The translations under genes and the position numbers were made by a program. This document shows, in pieces, positions 1 to 11,984 of a stretch of 64,000 nucleotides of DNA. The notes under the pieces were generated by a model. It was not told the origin of the DNA. It searched no databases and saw only the letters and a list, made by a program, of their open reading frames with translations. Within the stretch, counting starts at the first letter, position 1. The number at the start of each line of letters is the position of its first letter. This stretch comes from Hypholoma sublateritium FD-334 SS-4 (Eukaryota > Basidiomycota > Agaricomycetes > Agaricales > Strophariaceae), in NCBI GenBank assembly GCA_000827495.1, contig KN817604.1, positions 106,965 through 170,964 of the forward strand, in the 5' to 3' direction.

Positions 1-184
1 CCCGTCCCTTTCCCGAACAAGCGCAGCTCATACCTCCAGCATCCGTCGCCTCAGTACGCGCGGGCTGTCATTCTCCGGCGTCCAGAACGCATAAAAGCGC
101 GTCTCATTGACAAGCGCCCTTCACTCGCAGCCGCGAAATCCGGCCTCTGCCCATACCGCACAGACTACAGTCACTCCTCCCATC

Positions 185-607
185 ATGCTTTTCCAACACC
201 CTGCTATTTTCCTCGCCGCCACTTGCGCCGCAGCGTCGACCGTTCCTGTCGGGCGCGAGGCCGGCGCGCCGGGCACCTGCATCGTCGTGCGGTCCCGTCC
301 ACCACACTTTGATTTACCGTTTATCAAGCACTGACATCCTTCCACAGTCGGGCCCACACCATTTGGCTACAACGCAGGAGATGAGGGCATCGTCGACGCG
401 GTATATTAAGTATCTTCTGCACTCCACTTCCGGTGCTCACGATCACCTATAATAATTAAGGGGCTCATATTCGCCGAGAACCCTGACGGGTCGTACACCG
501 TTACGGGCGTCATCTCTCCCGCGGAGGCGAACATCACGCAATCGGTGGGACAGGTCAGGCCCGGGTTTACCATCGACTGGCTTGTCGAAGGGGCCGTATG
601 CCAATGA
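185..607 (+). CDS. Small secreted protein, hypothetical
   Basis: Three exons join in frame. The first starts at the ATG at 185 and encodes a hydrophobic signal-peptide-like N-terminus (MLFQHPAIFLAATCAAAS). A first intron follows at about 307-349. The second exon contains GPTPFGYNAGDEGIVDA and ends at a GTATAT donor near 400. The third exon starts near 460 with GLIFAENPDGSYTVTG and ends WLVEGAVCQ at the TGA at 605-607. The product would be roughly 100 residues, secreted, with two or three cysteines. I do not recognise the family. Because introns cut the frame, only splicing gives a sensible product. Exon borders are inferred and could shift by a few bases. Confidence 0.5.
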
Positions 608-1302
608 TAGCCCTGTGTCCACAAACGCCTGCAGGGACCCTGCAGTTCAATAGATTACGTTCGGAGACTCGCGGGTTTCTCAGTCATAACGAGCGCCTCT
701 GATTTCTCCTCAAAGATGTTTGTGCTTAGTAAAAATTGGCATACCCATTGTAATATTATGCAGCATTTGTCAATTGATAATCACAGCAGCATGGCGCAGT
801 GGCAGCGCGCGGGGCCCATAACCCCGAGGTCACTCGATCGAAACGAGTTGCTGCTATATATTTTTTGGTTTCTTTTGCATAATAACTCATATGCTGCGGC
901 AGCACTACTGAGTCCTGAAGGCTGAGTCCTGAGTCCTGACCGCTGAGCGGCAACACTGCACAGAATCAGCAATTCGAGTCCCTGGTCGATCGTCGCAGGC
1001 TTCTGAGTCCTGCCTTGCAACTCGGAGGTCCCACTGGCGATTCCGGCCACGATCGAAGAATTCAATTTGATTAGGAGCAATATCACGAAATTTTATCATT
1101 GAGAGATTCATGATCCGTAACCAATCTGTAGCAGCAGTACCAGGCGGACCAGCTTCGACATTGAACCCATCAATAAATGTATTACAAATGCATACTACAT
1201 CGATTAACTTGATAATTGATACAAAATTGGTACGGAAATTATACAAAATCTACAATCCATCGTGTACGTTTGTCAGGGAGTAATTTTGAAAGGAACACAT
1301 TA
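608..1302. other. Intergenic, no gene seen
   Basis: AT-rich spacer between the small secreted gene and the convergent end of the first phosphate transporter. It holds a short direct repetition of GAGTCCTGA near 909-940. Open frames here are short and uncoding in appearance. Confidence 0.6.
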
Positions 1303-3419
1303 TTACTCACCTTGTACAAAACCCTTTTGCTCCTCATTGGAGAGTTCCTCCAATGATTTTCCTTTGGTCTCGGGGAGCAACAGAGTTGACGCGATACCAG
1401 ACATCATGAAGAACGCAAATATTTCGAAGCTACAACCACCGTAATCAGCATTGAAGACGTAGGGTAAATGGACATCAGTCAAAACTAGACTTACACGAGC
1501 TTCAAGGATCCGGGGTGCTTACTGACTATAATCTGAGCGATTATAGAGCCGAGCTTTCCGCTCGCTGCGGAAATACCATGCGAAGTAGAGCGATAGCGAG
1601 TGGGGAAAACCTCTCCCGGTATGACGAAGGTGGTTACATTTGGTCCAAAATTTTCGAAGAACCCGGCTATACAGTAGAAGATGAAGAAGATCCAGGGATG
1701 CGAGGTCAACTTGTTGTATCCAAACCCTGTGTCGGAAGTCAGTGAGCCAAAGGATGCTTAGAAATCCCAAATGTGCGCATATTCTTACCAAGAATAAGAA
1801 AGAGGACTGTCAGAACAATGAACCCCATAAGTTGGATCGGTCTTCGTCCCCAGCTGTCAATGAACCAAAAGGTGACCCAGTAGCCAGGGATGAGAACCGC
1901 GGACAAAATCAAGTTTAGAACGCAAACTTGACGCAAGGTATCATAAATGCTCGTTTGCGGTGACGTGTGCAAGGAGCCTATTCCCTGAAGGATAGTACTG
2001 GCATTTAGGCCGAGACCATAAAACGCAATCTAAATGATAAGTCCAACGTTAGTCACTCTAGATAATTTGAGAAATATCTTGTGTGCACATACGTCTAGGG
2101 CAAACCAAGAATACGACGTGCCAAAGAGTACCTTGAAATTTTGTAGCTTTCCAAAGTATGATACAAAATCCGCCCAGCTGGCCTTGGGTATATTGATGCG
2201 CTGTACGGGAGCGTATCTGTCTGCGCGGGTCGTTTCCCCATGGAATACGGCCCTTATATCAGTCAGGGCCTTGTCCAAATTGCGCTCGATATCCATGGTA
2301 AATCGGGGTGTTTCTGGAATAGTCAGCCTGAAGTAGAGCGCTATGGCTGCAGGGACAGCCCCTAAGCCGATAAAAAGGCGCCACATTAAATCGATCGTAG
2401 CCTGGGCGCTGCCGCCCACGGCCTCGTCGTGAAGTCTGCTTTTGCAAGAAACTGTGATAATTACGGCGACAAGAGAGGAAACTGCCAGCGAAGAGGAATG
2501 AAAGGTGATACTAATGGGACATATAGCTTATTTCACTCACAGAAATTTCCAAAACCTTGAGATGCAAACACGGCCGACATCATGCGACCACGAATATTAG
2601 TGGCAGCAAATTCTGACGAGATGACGGCGCTCAAAGGATAGTCTCCACCTATGCCGAGCCCCATCTAATAGGATAGAACCAACGGTGAATAACACGATAA
2701 TCAAACAAGATGAATAACTTTGACTGACAACAAATCGCCAAGCAATCAAGACACCGAATATGTTCACTGCAAGAGCATGTCCAGCAATCGCTTGGCCGAA
2801 GGTAGCGATTATTATAATGAGCAGCTCAATTCCATCTAAATGTTGATAATTTTTATAGGTTAACTTTGACAAACTCCCTGTCTCGCACTCACACATTTTC
2901 TTACGCCCAAGAATATCTGCCAGCCATCCGAAAAAGAGCTGCCCAAATAAGGTTCCAACCTGTGCTGAAACTTTGACACCGAGGTCCTGATTTGAGGTGA
3001 GTTTGAGACATCTAATATCCTTCATGGTATTTGGCGAGCACTGATTTTGACCGTAAACATAGCCGAGCATCGTAGCAGCAATGTTAATAGCGAAGAGGTC
3101 GTATCTATTTTTGGATCGGCTGACGTCAGAGTCGGAAGGGCAAGTACAGGCGACTTACGCGTCGGTGAAGAAACCAACCCCTGCAACGATACAGACTTTT
3201 GTATGTGACCACCTGCGAAATAGGGGTAAATATGGAGTAGTAAAAATTGTTTGCGGAATACCAGACGTACGACAATTTAGCGTTGTCGACTTCAGCCAGC
3301 GCCACGCGACGATGATTATCCAAGGCATAACCAGAGCTGGCCGGTAGGGTGACGTTCGCTTCGTCGTCCTCTTCACTCTCGCGGCCTAGAAACGCCATCT
3401 CATGGCTGTAGGCCTCCAT
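1303..3419 (-). CDS. PHO84: Inorganic phosphate transporter, PHO84 type (copy 1)
   Basis: A proton-coupled high-affinity phosphate importer of the plasma membrane (major facilitator superfamily, PHS family). About nine exons read from [12 protein letters not shown] at 3419 to FVQGE and a TAA at 1303-1305. Landmarks in order: the N-terminal [13 protein letters not shown], the signature [17 protein letters not shown], the [13 protein letters not shown] segment leading into the central loop, [41 protein letters not shown] and the C-terminal [19 protein letters not shown]. All introns are in frame with GT-AG ends. Compared with the neighbouring copy at 4311-6449, the loop before the last exon is about a dozen residues shorter. 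A second in-frame ATG 21 bp downstream (MAFLG) could be the start. The last donor-like CAAG/GTGAGT could allow a short extra exon. Confidence 0.93.
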
Positions 3420-4310
3420 CCCTGTGATGTATACAGAAGAGCGAGGGGTAATGGCACTGGTTCAAACGGAGTACAGACGTGAGTGTGGTTATGCGTAGTA
3501 ATAATGTGTGCGTTATATGGCAGTGATATGTTAATAGGGATGTAGCGGGCTACGATGGTTGAGTCATAGTACCTATAGACTGAGCGAAGAAACGTTCGAG
3601 GGCAGTGGCCAATAGACGCTAGCAAGATACAATTGTTCCGGTAACGATGCGATGCTATGTGCAGTGTATACACTGTCGACTCGGAGCGCCCATGGCAGTG
3701 CTACGCTGTTGCGGCATCATTTATCCATCAAAGCCTACAAACTGCCAGGAAAGTAACGTTTTCCGGAACAATTACAATGGATAATGCGGGTCATTCGCAT
3801 GATAAGCTACCGTCGGTTTCAACAGTAAACAAGAGGCGGAAAGGAATATTTACATAACACGATGCGGGTGGGGGGCGGAGCGGCCCATGCTTCTTTTATC
3901 TCAGAAGTTTGCATGATTGAACCGCAGACGGAATCAGGGCTTGAATCTATCTATTAGAGTTGTGTGAGATATAACCGCCTACAGAGCGGATCTAAGAGCG
4001 GTACTGCGTGCCGGCTGCATATATATATATATACCTATACTATGTCAGAAAGATTGTGCCCGAAAACTGTGTCGCTTTGGAAACTTCTGAACCTTCCAGA
4101 GCGGTCCAGGTATGTCACCGTACGTGAGTTTCTTCCTTGCGTATAATTACAGACAAAAACGACAATGTATCATTCATTACAAAGCGGCATATACCCGATC
4201 GCAGACATAAATTTCGACAGTGAACGATACAAAGGAAAACAATTAAACAACATCTGTAATCGGGGCTGGGGGCTTGGTTGTGGTACCTGCGGAAAGACAA
4301 CGGAGCTGCA
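3420..4310. other. Intergenic between the two phosphate transporters
   Basis: About 0.9 kb separates the head of copy 1 from the tail of copy 2, and should hold the copy 1 promoter. It contains a short TA dinucleotide run near 4020-4032. No coding exon is convincing. Confidence 0.6.
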
Positions 4311-6449
4311 TCAGGAGGCAATCGAGACACGCAACATATCTGACAACTGACCTTTGACGAAATCTTTTTGATCTTCATTCGAAAGCTCCTCCAACGTCTT
4401 ACCCATCGTCTCGGGGAGTAACAGTGTCGAAAAGATCCCCGTCAGCATGAAGAATGCAAAGATCTCCAGACTAGAATTGGGCGTCAGTCTCAAGAATTTG
4501 TGCTAGTGGGCCAGATTTTACTAACATGTGCTTCACGAAGTGGTTGCTTCCAAATTTACCACCAATATCCTTGAGCTTACTGAACCCAACTTGCGCAACG
4601 ATCGCGCCAAGCTTTCCGCTGGCGGCAGAGATACCATGGGCGGTAGAACGATAGCGTGTCGGGAAAATTTCACCAGGTATCACGAATGTGGTCACGTTGG
4701 GTCCAAAATTTTGGAAGAAATTGGCAAGACAGTAAAAGAAGATGAAGGCCTTAGTGGCAGCTGGGGTGGCAGTCAATTTGTCGTATCCAAAGCCTTGGAC
4801 GTAATGTTAGTATCGGGTATTTTTAGAATTTACGTAACATACCCAGGATACAGAAGATGATTGTCAGCAAAGTGAAGCCCATAAGTTGAATAGGCCTGCG
4901 TCCCCACTTATCGATAAGCAGGAAGCTGGCGTAGTACCCGGGAATGAGTCCGGCCGCGGATAGAATCAAATTTCCGACGCAAATGTTGATCAAATTGTCG
5001 TAGACTTTACGAGTCCCAGATGTAAGGGGAGTACCGAAGCCAATTGCCTGCAGAATAATTCCAGAGTTCAAGCCAAGGCCGTAGAACGCAATCTGAAGCA
5101 TGACCGTCAGCTTCCGCATAAAATGAGAGATAATTGAAGGCTCTAACGTCAAGGGCAAACCAAGAATAAGATGTACCGAACAAGATCTTGAAATTCTCCC
5201 ATTTTCCAAAGTGCGCTTTGAAGTCGGCCAAGGTAGCCTTGGGCGCGTCGATGCGCTGAATAAAAGCGTCTTCGTCTACGTGCGATTGCCTTCCAGCAAG
5301 AACGGCTTGGATGTCGGTAGCGGCTTGATCAAGGTTGCGCTCAATGTCCATGGTGAAGCGCGGTGTTTCGGGGATGGTCAAGCGGAAGTAAAGAGCGACA
5401 ACGGCGGGAACAGCACCGAGGCCGATGAGCAGACGCCACATCTTATCGATGACATGGATGTGTGTGGTGGCCGGCGCTTCAAGGATGCTATTTTTGAAGG
5501 CAGCTGTGATGATGTAGGCAACGAGAGCGGCAGCTGTAACATAATCATGAATTAATCGCTCGTTTAATACGTAGTTTTTGCTCACCAAAATTCCCCCAAC
5601 CCTGCGACGCAAATACGGCCGTCATCATACGTCCACGGATTTTGGTGGACGCAAACTCGGACGAGATAACTGCACTTAAAGGATAGTCACCGCCAATACC
5701 AATCCCCATCTTGGGGGTAGAGTTTTCAGTTAAATTATTATGAGAATAAAAGAAGACACTGACGAGGAAGCGCCATGTAACCAATACTCCAATGATGTTG
5801 ACGGCGGGGGCAGTCCCAGATACAGCCTGGCCGAAGGTAGCCACAATAATGACCAACAATTCGATACCATCTAGGATAAATAGGAATAAGATTTGCTTTT
5901 AGCCATTGAAGCATCGTCTGACTTACACATCTTTTTGCGCCCAAGCACATCCGCCAGCCATCCGAAAAGAAGCTGACCGCATAAAGTTCCAACTGGCGTT
6001 GCAACCTTCACACCGAGATCTGCTTCCGTCGGTAGGCCCGAGGCTAAGCAGAAATGTGAACAGGATTAGGTATTTATGCGTCAAATGGCCCTACTAGTGT
6101 AGTACACGTAAGCGAGCATTGTAGAGGCTATGTTGATAGCGAAGATATCGTATCTGGTAATTCACCTGAGTTAGCCATCTGGGATAGAGCCTATAACTCA
6201 GGAAACTTACGCATCTGTGAAGAATCCTACACCAGCAACTATGCAGACTTTTGCATGGAACCACCTGAGATTGGCGAATAAATGAGGATTAATATACAAA
6301 TGAACAGAGACATACGAAAATTTAGCATTATCGACTTCAGCGAGCGCAGCCCGACGGCGATTGTCTAGGACATAGCCCGAGTTGGACGGGATTTCTTTCT
6401 CGTTGGGGCTGCTGTCGTGGTCGGAACCCTGCTCGTGATAGCTGGCCAT
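4311..6449 (-). CDS. PHO84: Inorganic phosphate transporter, PHO84 type (copy 2)
   Basis: Paralogue and direct tandem neighbour of the 1303-3419 gene, with matching exon structure. The start is [12 protein letters not shown] at 6449; an in-frame ATG 39 bp upstream gives an atypical N-terminus. Key segments: [12 protein letters not shown], the PHS signature [78 protein letters not shown] and [19 protein letters not shown]. All expected MFS helices are present, so it looks functional. The last exon either reads to the TGA at 4311 or is spliced again after FVKG. Same strand and about 0.9 kb spacing point to a local duplication followed by divergence. Confidence 0.93.
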
Positions 6450-6710
6450 GGTTGCGAGATGAGGCACAACGGGAGGTGGAAAGCGCAAGTCCCAAGTGAC
6501 ACATGGGCCTTGCTCTTATAATAAGAGAGCAATGGATGATTGATAGATTGCTATGTATACACCATAAGGCCGATAGCTAACTGCGCGCACGTTCGCTGCC
6601 TGAGTGGCCAATGACGGCAAGATAACTGCACAGTACTATATACTTAGCTCTAACTCATTGCCGTTCCGGCGTCCTCATCATCACCATTTCCCAAGCGGGC
6701 TATTTTTAGA

Positions 6711-7269
6711 TCAATATTTCATTTCACCCATCACCGAAGTGCTCTGAACTGCTGTGAAAAATGCCCCAGGCAAAACCTTTTCAGACACATGCTTCATCCC
6801 GAGATTGGCGTGCACAAATTTAACCTGGCTCGGATGAGAGTCGCGCCAGACTTTGGCAACACCGCGTGTATCGACTTTACCCCAATTATCCGTGCAAGGG
6901 CGGCCAGGAGCTTCGAGGAAGATGCCACGATGCCGGCGCGTTCCAGGTACTTACTTGTAATGTAACCTTATGTATAGATAGTTTGAAGTACACATATCCC
7001 AGTATCCGCGAAAACGAAAGATTAGTCGTCGAGAGTAGTCTTGCATATAATTATGCATTGAAACTGCAGCCCAGTCTCCAAATGCTCATAGCGCCCGGGC
7101 GCAACCAGACCATCCACATGGCAATGGAACGGACCGTTTCCTGAATGTGAATTGGTAGTATTTATATGCAATCCTGTCTACGGAGACTGTGACATGGACC
7201 ATCGTTCGAGATCTGCAAGGGACCTGTATTGGATATGGTCACGTTCACTATTTCTGACAGCATAGTCAT
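6711..7269 (-). CDS. Cryptic multi-exon hypothetical gene
   Basis: A small spliced gene is inferred because three separate stretches look coding but none makes a long open frame. Exon 1 starts MTMLSEIVNVTISNTG at 7269, shortly downstream of a TTTAAA-like element. Exon 2 follows a CAG acceptor near 7144 and reads NGPFHCHVDGLVAPGRYEH. The final exon contains DNWGKVDTRGVAKVWRDSH and NLGMKHVSEKVLPGAFF, ending at the TGA at 6711. The join between exons 2 and 3 (about 6920-7060) is unresolved: a strong GTAAGT donor lies near 6957 and a micro-exon may be needed. I do not recognise the family, and the gene could also be decayed. Confidence 0.35.
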
Positions 7270-8135
7270 TTTTTCTTTGGCGCGACGCTTTAAATACGTA
7301 GCCCCTCAGCACTCAGCTCTCGTGTGGATCTTGGGGAAAACTCATTATGCGTGGGTGTAAAAACTCCGGTTCGGACATGTCATGACTCATCTTGCGTTTA
7401 TTGAATAGGTGCGTATTTACCTTTGGAAGACAATGGGAAGATGGTCAATTGGCATCTCGTTCAATGAATAGTAGCGGATCGAATTGTAAGCCGTGCGTGG
7501 TCCACGAGATTTTCTACTCTAACGATGTGATTACAACGGTGCTGTTTCTAAGTTGGATACCTTCGGCGCTTACGGGCGTCAAGGCTCGCCCAAAGAACCT
7601 CGACGGGCGCTCGGCAATTGCCGTTGCTTAGTCAAGGTATTGCTTTTATTTGTACGTGCTACCTTTGAAAAGAGTAAACAACTACGCATACACACCGCGA
7701 CCCAGTTTGGCACCGCCTCCAGTCTCAACGTCAACTCCCGCAGCTGGGCTTGAGCTAGGCTAGCTTCCCTACCCAGTCTGCTCGTGGCCATTCATCCACC
7801 GTAAATAACTTGGCTTGCTGTGGCCTCTCCAATGAGCTTTAGAGCACCTTGACCCCCAGTAAGTAACCCTGCTTACACTCCCTTCGTCGTATGTTGAACT
7901 CTCGTATTTCTAGGAATTCTCCTACCGGCTGCGCGTACCAATAGTATTACAGACGCATTTTTTCACGCGTGCCCAAATCTCGTCGACGGAACTAGACTAC
8001 TGATGCATGTGAGAATTGACGGACATCATCACCACAATTGGTCTCCTTCGACCGCGAAGCTCTTCCGAATATGTTATAAGTAACTTACCGGCCTTCGCGC
8101 AACGCACGCCGACCTACGCCGACCTAGCCCCAAGT
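7270..8135. other. Intergenic, weak open frames only
   Basis: Divergent spacer between the cryptic minus-strand gene and the NACHT gene, so it should carry both promoters. An upstream non-coding or N-terminal exon of the NACHT gene may lie near 7830-8100, but I cannot fix one. Confidence 0.45.
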
Positions 8136-9997
8136 ATGCGCACCTCCGAAGCATTCGCAAAGTTTAAGAGGTTGTGGAAGGCGAGGACGAGAGCTTCGTT
8201 GCGAAGAGTAGCCAATGTTCAAGGTGCGTCGTTCCTGATCAGTGCTCATGAAAGTGACGTTGAATATTCGAATATGGACGGACTCATCACTCAGATGACC
8301 CCCTCGAAATTCTGGTAGGGGGCATATCTCCAAACTCAACACATTCCTCGAACCATCGGTTCCAATCTCCTAAAGCTCCGCCAGAAACCCAGAATCTGAT
8401 TTTGATAAATGCCATGAACTGGGTGTGCTGCGACCCAGCAGAACTGATCGCGTCTATATTGTGGCTTCACGGACCGCCGGGGTCAGGAAAGTCGTCGTTT
8501 GCCCGAACCATTGCTATGCGATGCGAAGACTCGGGGATTTTCGTCGCTTCGTTCTTCCTACACACCGACCCTGCGGGCACCAATGCGGGATACCTCGTTG
8601 CCACGCTTGTCAACCAGTTCACTCGGCATTTTCCTGGACTTTCAACATTCATCTCCAGAGCAATAGAAGGCGATCCATTTATATTTGGGAGGTCCTTGGA
8701 AGTGCAATTTCGGAGGCTGATATTCGAACCTATGTCCCTTCTCCGAGAAGATAATCTAATCTCCCGGGATTTTTCGCTATCCTTGGTGGTTATCGACGGG
8801 CTCGATCAGTGCGACAACAACACTGTCCAATCCAACATAATCCATGACATCGCCAACATTTTACAGAACTGCCCAATGTCGATTTTATTTCTCATCACGA
8901 GCTGCGCTCATCCACATCTCACGGTGGCATTTTCTACCAGGAATATCAGCAAAATGACGGTGCGTCTCCCGATAGACGACATGTATCTTCCACACGACCG
9001 AATACGCGTCATGCTTAACGATGGCATGAGCAATCTCAAGTCCACCCATTCGAAGAAGGATGAGCTTGCGCCCAGCTGGCCCCCTGCAGATCTCGTCCAT
9101 CAACTCGTGAAACGCGCTTCGGGACATGTTCTCTACGTATCGACGATGATAAAGCATCTCTCGCATTCTCTGGAACATCCAGCGAAACATCTTGATATCC
9201 TCCTAGAAAGCCATACGGTACACAACTACCACCCTTTCTCTGAGCTTGACGCATTGTATTCTCATATCCTATCCACCTCTTCCGACGTGCAAAGGGCCCT
9301 TTTCCTTCTTCACCATAAGATATACGGCGGCTTTTCCTCTGTACATGACTTTGAGTCGCTTATGTATATGGAAGTGGGATCCGTCCAGCATATCTTGTCA
9401 GAGCTCAAGGCAGTTGTAACCTGTGACAATGACACAATAACACTGCATCATTCTTCCTTCGCCGACTTTCTTTTGGACCCATCTCGCTGTGGACCGCTAC
9501 ATATGGATCCCGGGGATATACATGCGCGTTTCGCTCGTATGTGGTTCGAGCAGATTCGGAATTTTGGATGTAAGTTTCCAGATACGTTCACGCCAGGTTT
9601 ACGCGCCCCGTCACCGATAATGATGACAATCTTCCATCAGACGATCGCCCACCAGTGAGGTACAGGGTCAAGTGTTTACTGCACCACCTTAAGCACGCAA
9701 ACGCAACCGCCGAAATTCATGCCGACATCGTCAAATTTCGGGCCAATGTCGCGTTCGAACTGTCCTCGCCGAAAGTCGTGACTGTCACCCAGATGTCCGA
9801 CTTCCTGGGCGCGATTAGACATATGGTGAGCCTCATCGATTACATTGATGAAGCGTACTGATATACTGGCTCAGGACTTTGAAGACAGCCACGAACTTTA
9901 CATCGCTCATCTGCGCATGATGCATCCGATTGTGCAAGTCTATTTCCCAGAATATTATACCTCATTCTCTAGACTTCACCTCATCACATATGTATGA
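8136..9997 (+). CDS. NACHT-type P-loop NTPase, short form
   Basis: Four exons (8136-8223, 8295-9569, 9641-9825, 9875-9997) join in frame to 556 residues. The Walker A motif is WLHGPPGSGKSSFARTIA and the Walker B is SLVVIDGLDQCDN, as in the NACHT/nephrocystin-3-like NTPases expanded in mushrooms. A linker typical of the family (DPLEILVGGISPNSTH) precedes the NTPase. Phases 1, 1 and 0 match across the introns. After the NTPase comes a helical region (HHSSFADFLLDPSRCG) and then the protein stops at LHLITYV, with no WD40, ankyrin or TPR repeats. Such proteins are thought to act in nonself recognition and regulated cell death, but the role of this one is unknown. The start could lie further upstream. 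Confidence 0.82.
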
Positions 9998-10473
9998 GCT
10001 TAGCTCGGTTCGGCAGCTCAAAGCCGCTGATACCTTGAACGGCACTTTATCCGATGCACTGCCTGTCCTGTCTCAGATCAGTTTGACGTTTGATGCAAAG
10101 AATCTGTTTCGAAATATTCGCAGACCATGTTCCGTGGATGGAACGGCCGTTCAGGATAAGGCAGACGAAAGATATGTTCCGATTTGCGTTGCGCCAGTCT
10201 TCCTCCTTCAAATCGATGCGCCACTGCTCTCTACCCTCTCGTATCAAGTTGTGATTTGGGCTGCTACTGGTTCATGATGCTGATGTACGTCGCAATATTT
10301 ATAGCTGTTCATCAGCCGTTTACCAGATTTAACTACAAAGCCCCGCTAAGTAAGGAATATGCATATGGATTGTTAATAATCGTGTTATAAATAACTACGT
10401 ATACAGGAACATCAGCACTATATAAACGGATACCTTGCGCATCTGCTTTCCTGAATCGGCTGGTCCATCCATC
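9998..10473. other. Intergenic and promoter of the micro-exon gene
   Basis: Spacer between the NACHT gene and the next plus-strand gene. A TATA-like string (CACTATATAAACGG) at about 10416-10430 sits about 45 bp before the ATG at 10474 and is a plausible core promoter. Confidence 0.5.
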
Positions 10474-11529
10474 ATGCGCTTCCTCGCTCGAGCTGGTCTC
10501 GCTGTCATCTTTATCGCATCGCTCGTCGTATTCGGAACTGCTGCGCCAGTTCCTAGAAAACACCGATTCTCCGTTGCAGTACAATGCCCTCCGACGCTCT
10601 CTAGCAACCAACAAACATTCTCCGTCAGTGATACCAACAGCTGCGTGGATAGCCATGCGCTGTCCCAGGGTACTGGAACCGTGACTTCGCGGGAGGAACT
10701 GGAAATGGTGGTGCTAGTACGGCGCAAGAGTATTTTTACCAAGATCAAGGAAGCGTTCCAGGTGAGTTGTATTTCTATTGGAGTCTCTCAGATGACATGC
10801 TAATTTGTGCTCGCGAAGAGACTTGGACGTGGTATTAAGCACAGTAAGTCCCACTTTATACTCCCTCAGTGTGAGTGCGTACCGAACGTTGTGCTCCTAT
10901 AAAGTTGCCCAAAAAATTGGCCGAGGTATCAAGAAAGGTATGAACGATTTTAACAAGCTATTAGCCGATAGCTGTTACTCACCCTGTTACAGTGGCGCAA
11001 AAGATCGGACAAGGGATTAAGAAAGGTGTGACCGACTTCGAAAACTGAGTATCCTGACAATAATTACTCGTCTTATTACAGTTGCCCAAAAAATTGGACA
11101 TGGTATCAAGACGGGTACGTGATACTCACGCTATCGTTCCCATAATATATACTCAATTCAATACACTAGTGGCCAAGAAGATCGGACACGGTATTAAAAT
11201 TGGTGATTCCCTACCAAGTCGGTCAGCGCTGCTTAAACTAATTTTACTCGTCCACAATAGCCGCCCAGAGAGTTGGCCACTTCATCAAGACCACAGGAGC
11301 GAAGATCGCCAAAGTTGGCCTCAAAATCATCTCCACCATCGGAAAGACTGTTGGAAAAGTGCTATCATTCATACCCGTTGTTGGAAAAGTTGTTGGAAAG
11401 GCAGTAGAAGGCGTGAGCGAAGGTTTGAACAAGGCGTCAGATGCCATCCATGCCAAGATCGGCGGCAAGTTGGGAAAGGCGATGGATCGGATGAGCAAGG
11501 TGCAGAAGGTCGAAGGCTATATCCCATGA
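10474..11529 (+). CDS. Secreted cationic protein built from repeated 33-nt micro-exons
   Basis: Seven exons: 10474-10761, 10819-10843, 10905-10937, 10993-11025, 11082-11114, 11170-11202 and 11261-11529, giving 237 residues. Exon 1 encodes a signal peptide (MRFLARAGLAVIFIASLVVF, then GTAAPVPRKHR). Exon 2 encodes RLGRGIKH. Exons 3-6 are each exactly 33 nt, start and end in phase 1, and encode IAQKIGRGIKK, VAQKIGQGIKK, VAQKIGHGIKT and VAKKIGHGIKI. Exon 7 opens with a further degenerate unit (AAQRVGHFIKT) and continues as a Lys/Gly/Val-rich amphipathic region containing KVLSFIPVVGKVVGKAVEG. Every intron is 55-61 bp with GT-AG ends. The 11-residue units look like amphipathic cationic helices, as in membrane-active peptides. 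That function is inference; no family was recognised. Confidence 0.8.
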
Positions 11530-11984
11530 GAGTTTTCCGAAGATGGACGCGGCCCTTGGAACTAGATAGACTTTGAAGGCGACTAGTTCTGATGGTCGCT
11601 TCTGATATTATGTCTGCCCAATGCACAAGTATTGGTTTATCTTGTACACGTGAAGTAGGGTAAAAGTATGGACTATGAAGATGGGAAGCTGTAATCAAGA
11701 TACATAATACCTATCGGACCGTAATTGATATCCAGGTATCGGTGTAAGACGGTCAGTGTATCCGCTGGTCATTCCGTTAGATTTATTGTGTATAGTGGAC
11801 GTCCAATGTTCCAGCATTGACGAGACGATATTTACGCTATATATGATCATGATGAATCAATGATGCCTCGACTCCGTTCGGACTGAAACCTAATCAGCGT
11901 TATTTATGTTAGCACCGCGCAAGTCATAATAATGCAATTTCGACAATAAAACAGTATATACACCTGAATCAATGGACTCTAGGC
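11530..11984. other. Convergent intergenic region
   Basis: 3' flanks of the micro-exon gene (plus) and the alpha/beta-hydrolase (minus). AT-rich, with no coding signal seen. Confidence 0.6.

Noticed and set aside
7392..7753. Short plus-strand frames upstream of the NACHT gene
   Set aside because: No ATG context, domain or splice link to the NACHT exons could be shown.
9930..10277. Plus-strand frame of 115 codons after the NACHT gene
   Set aside because: It overlaps the last NACHT exon in another frame and has no start context or recognisable feature; kept out for lack of support.
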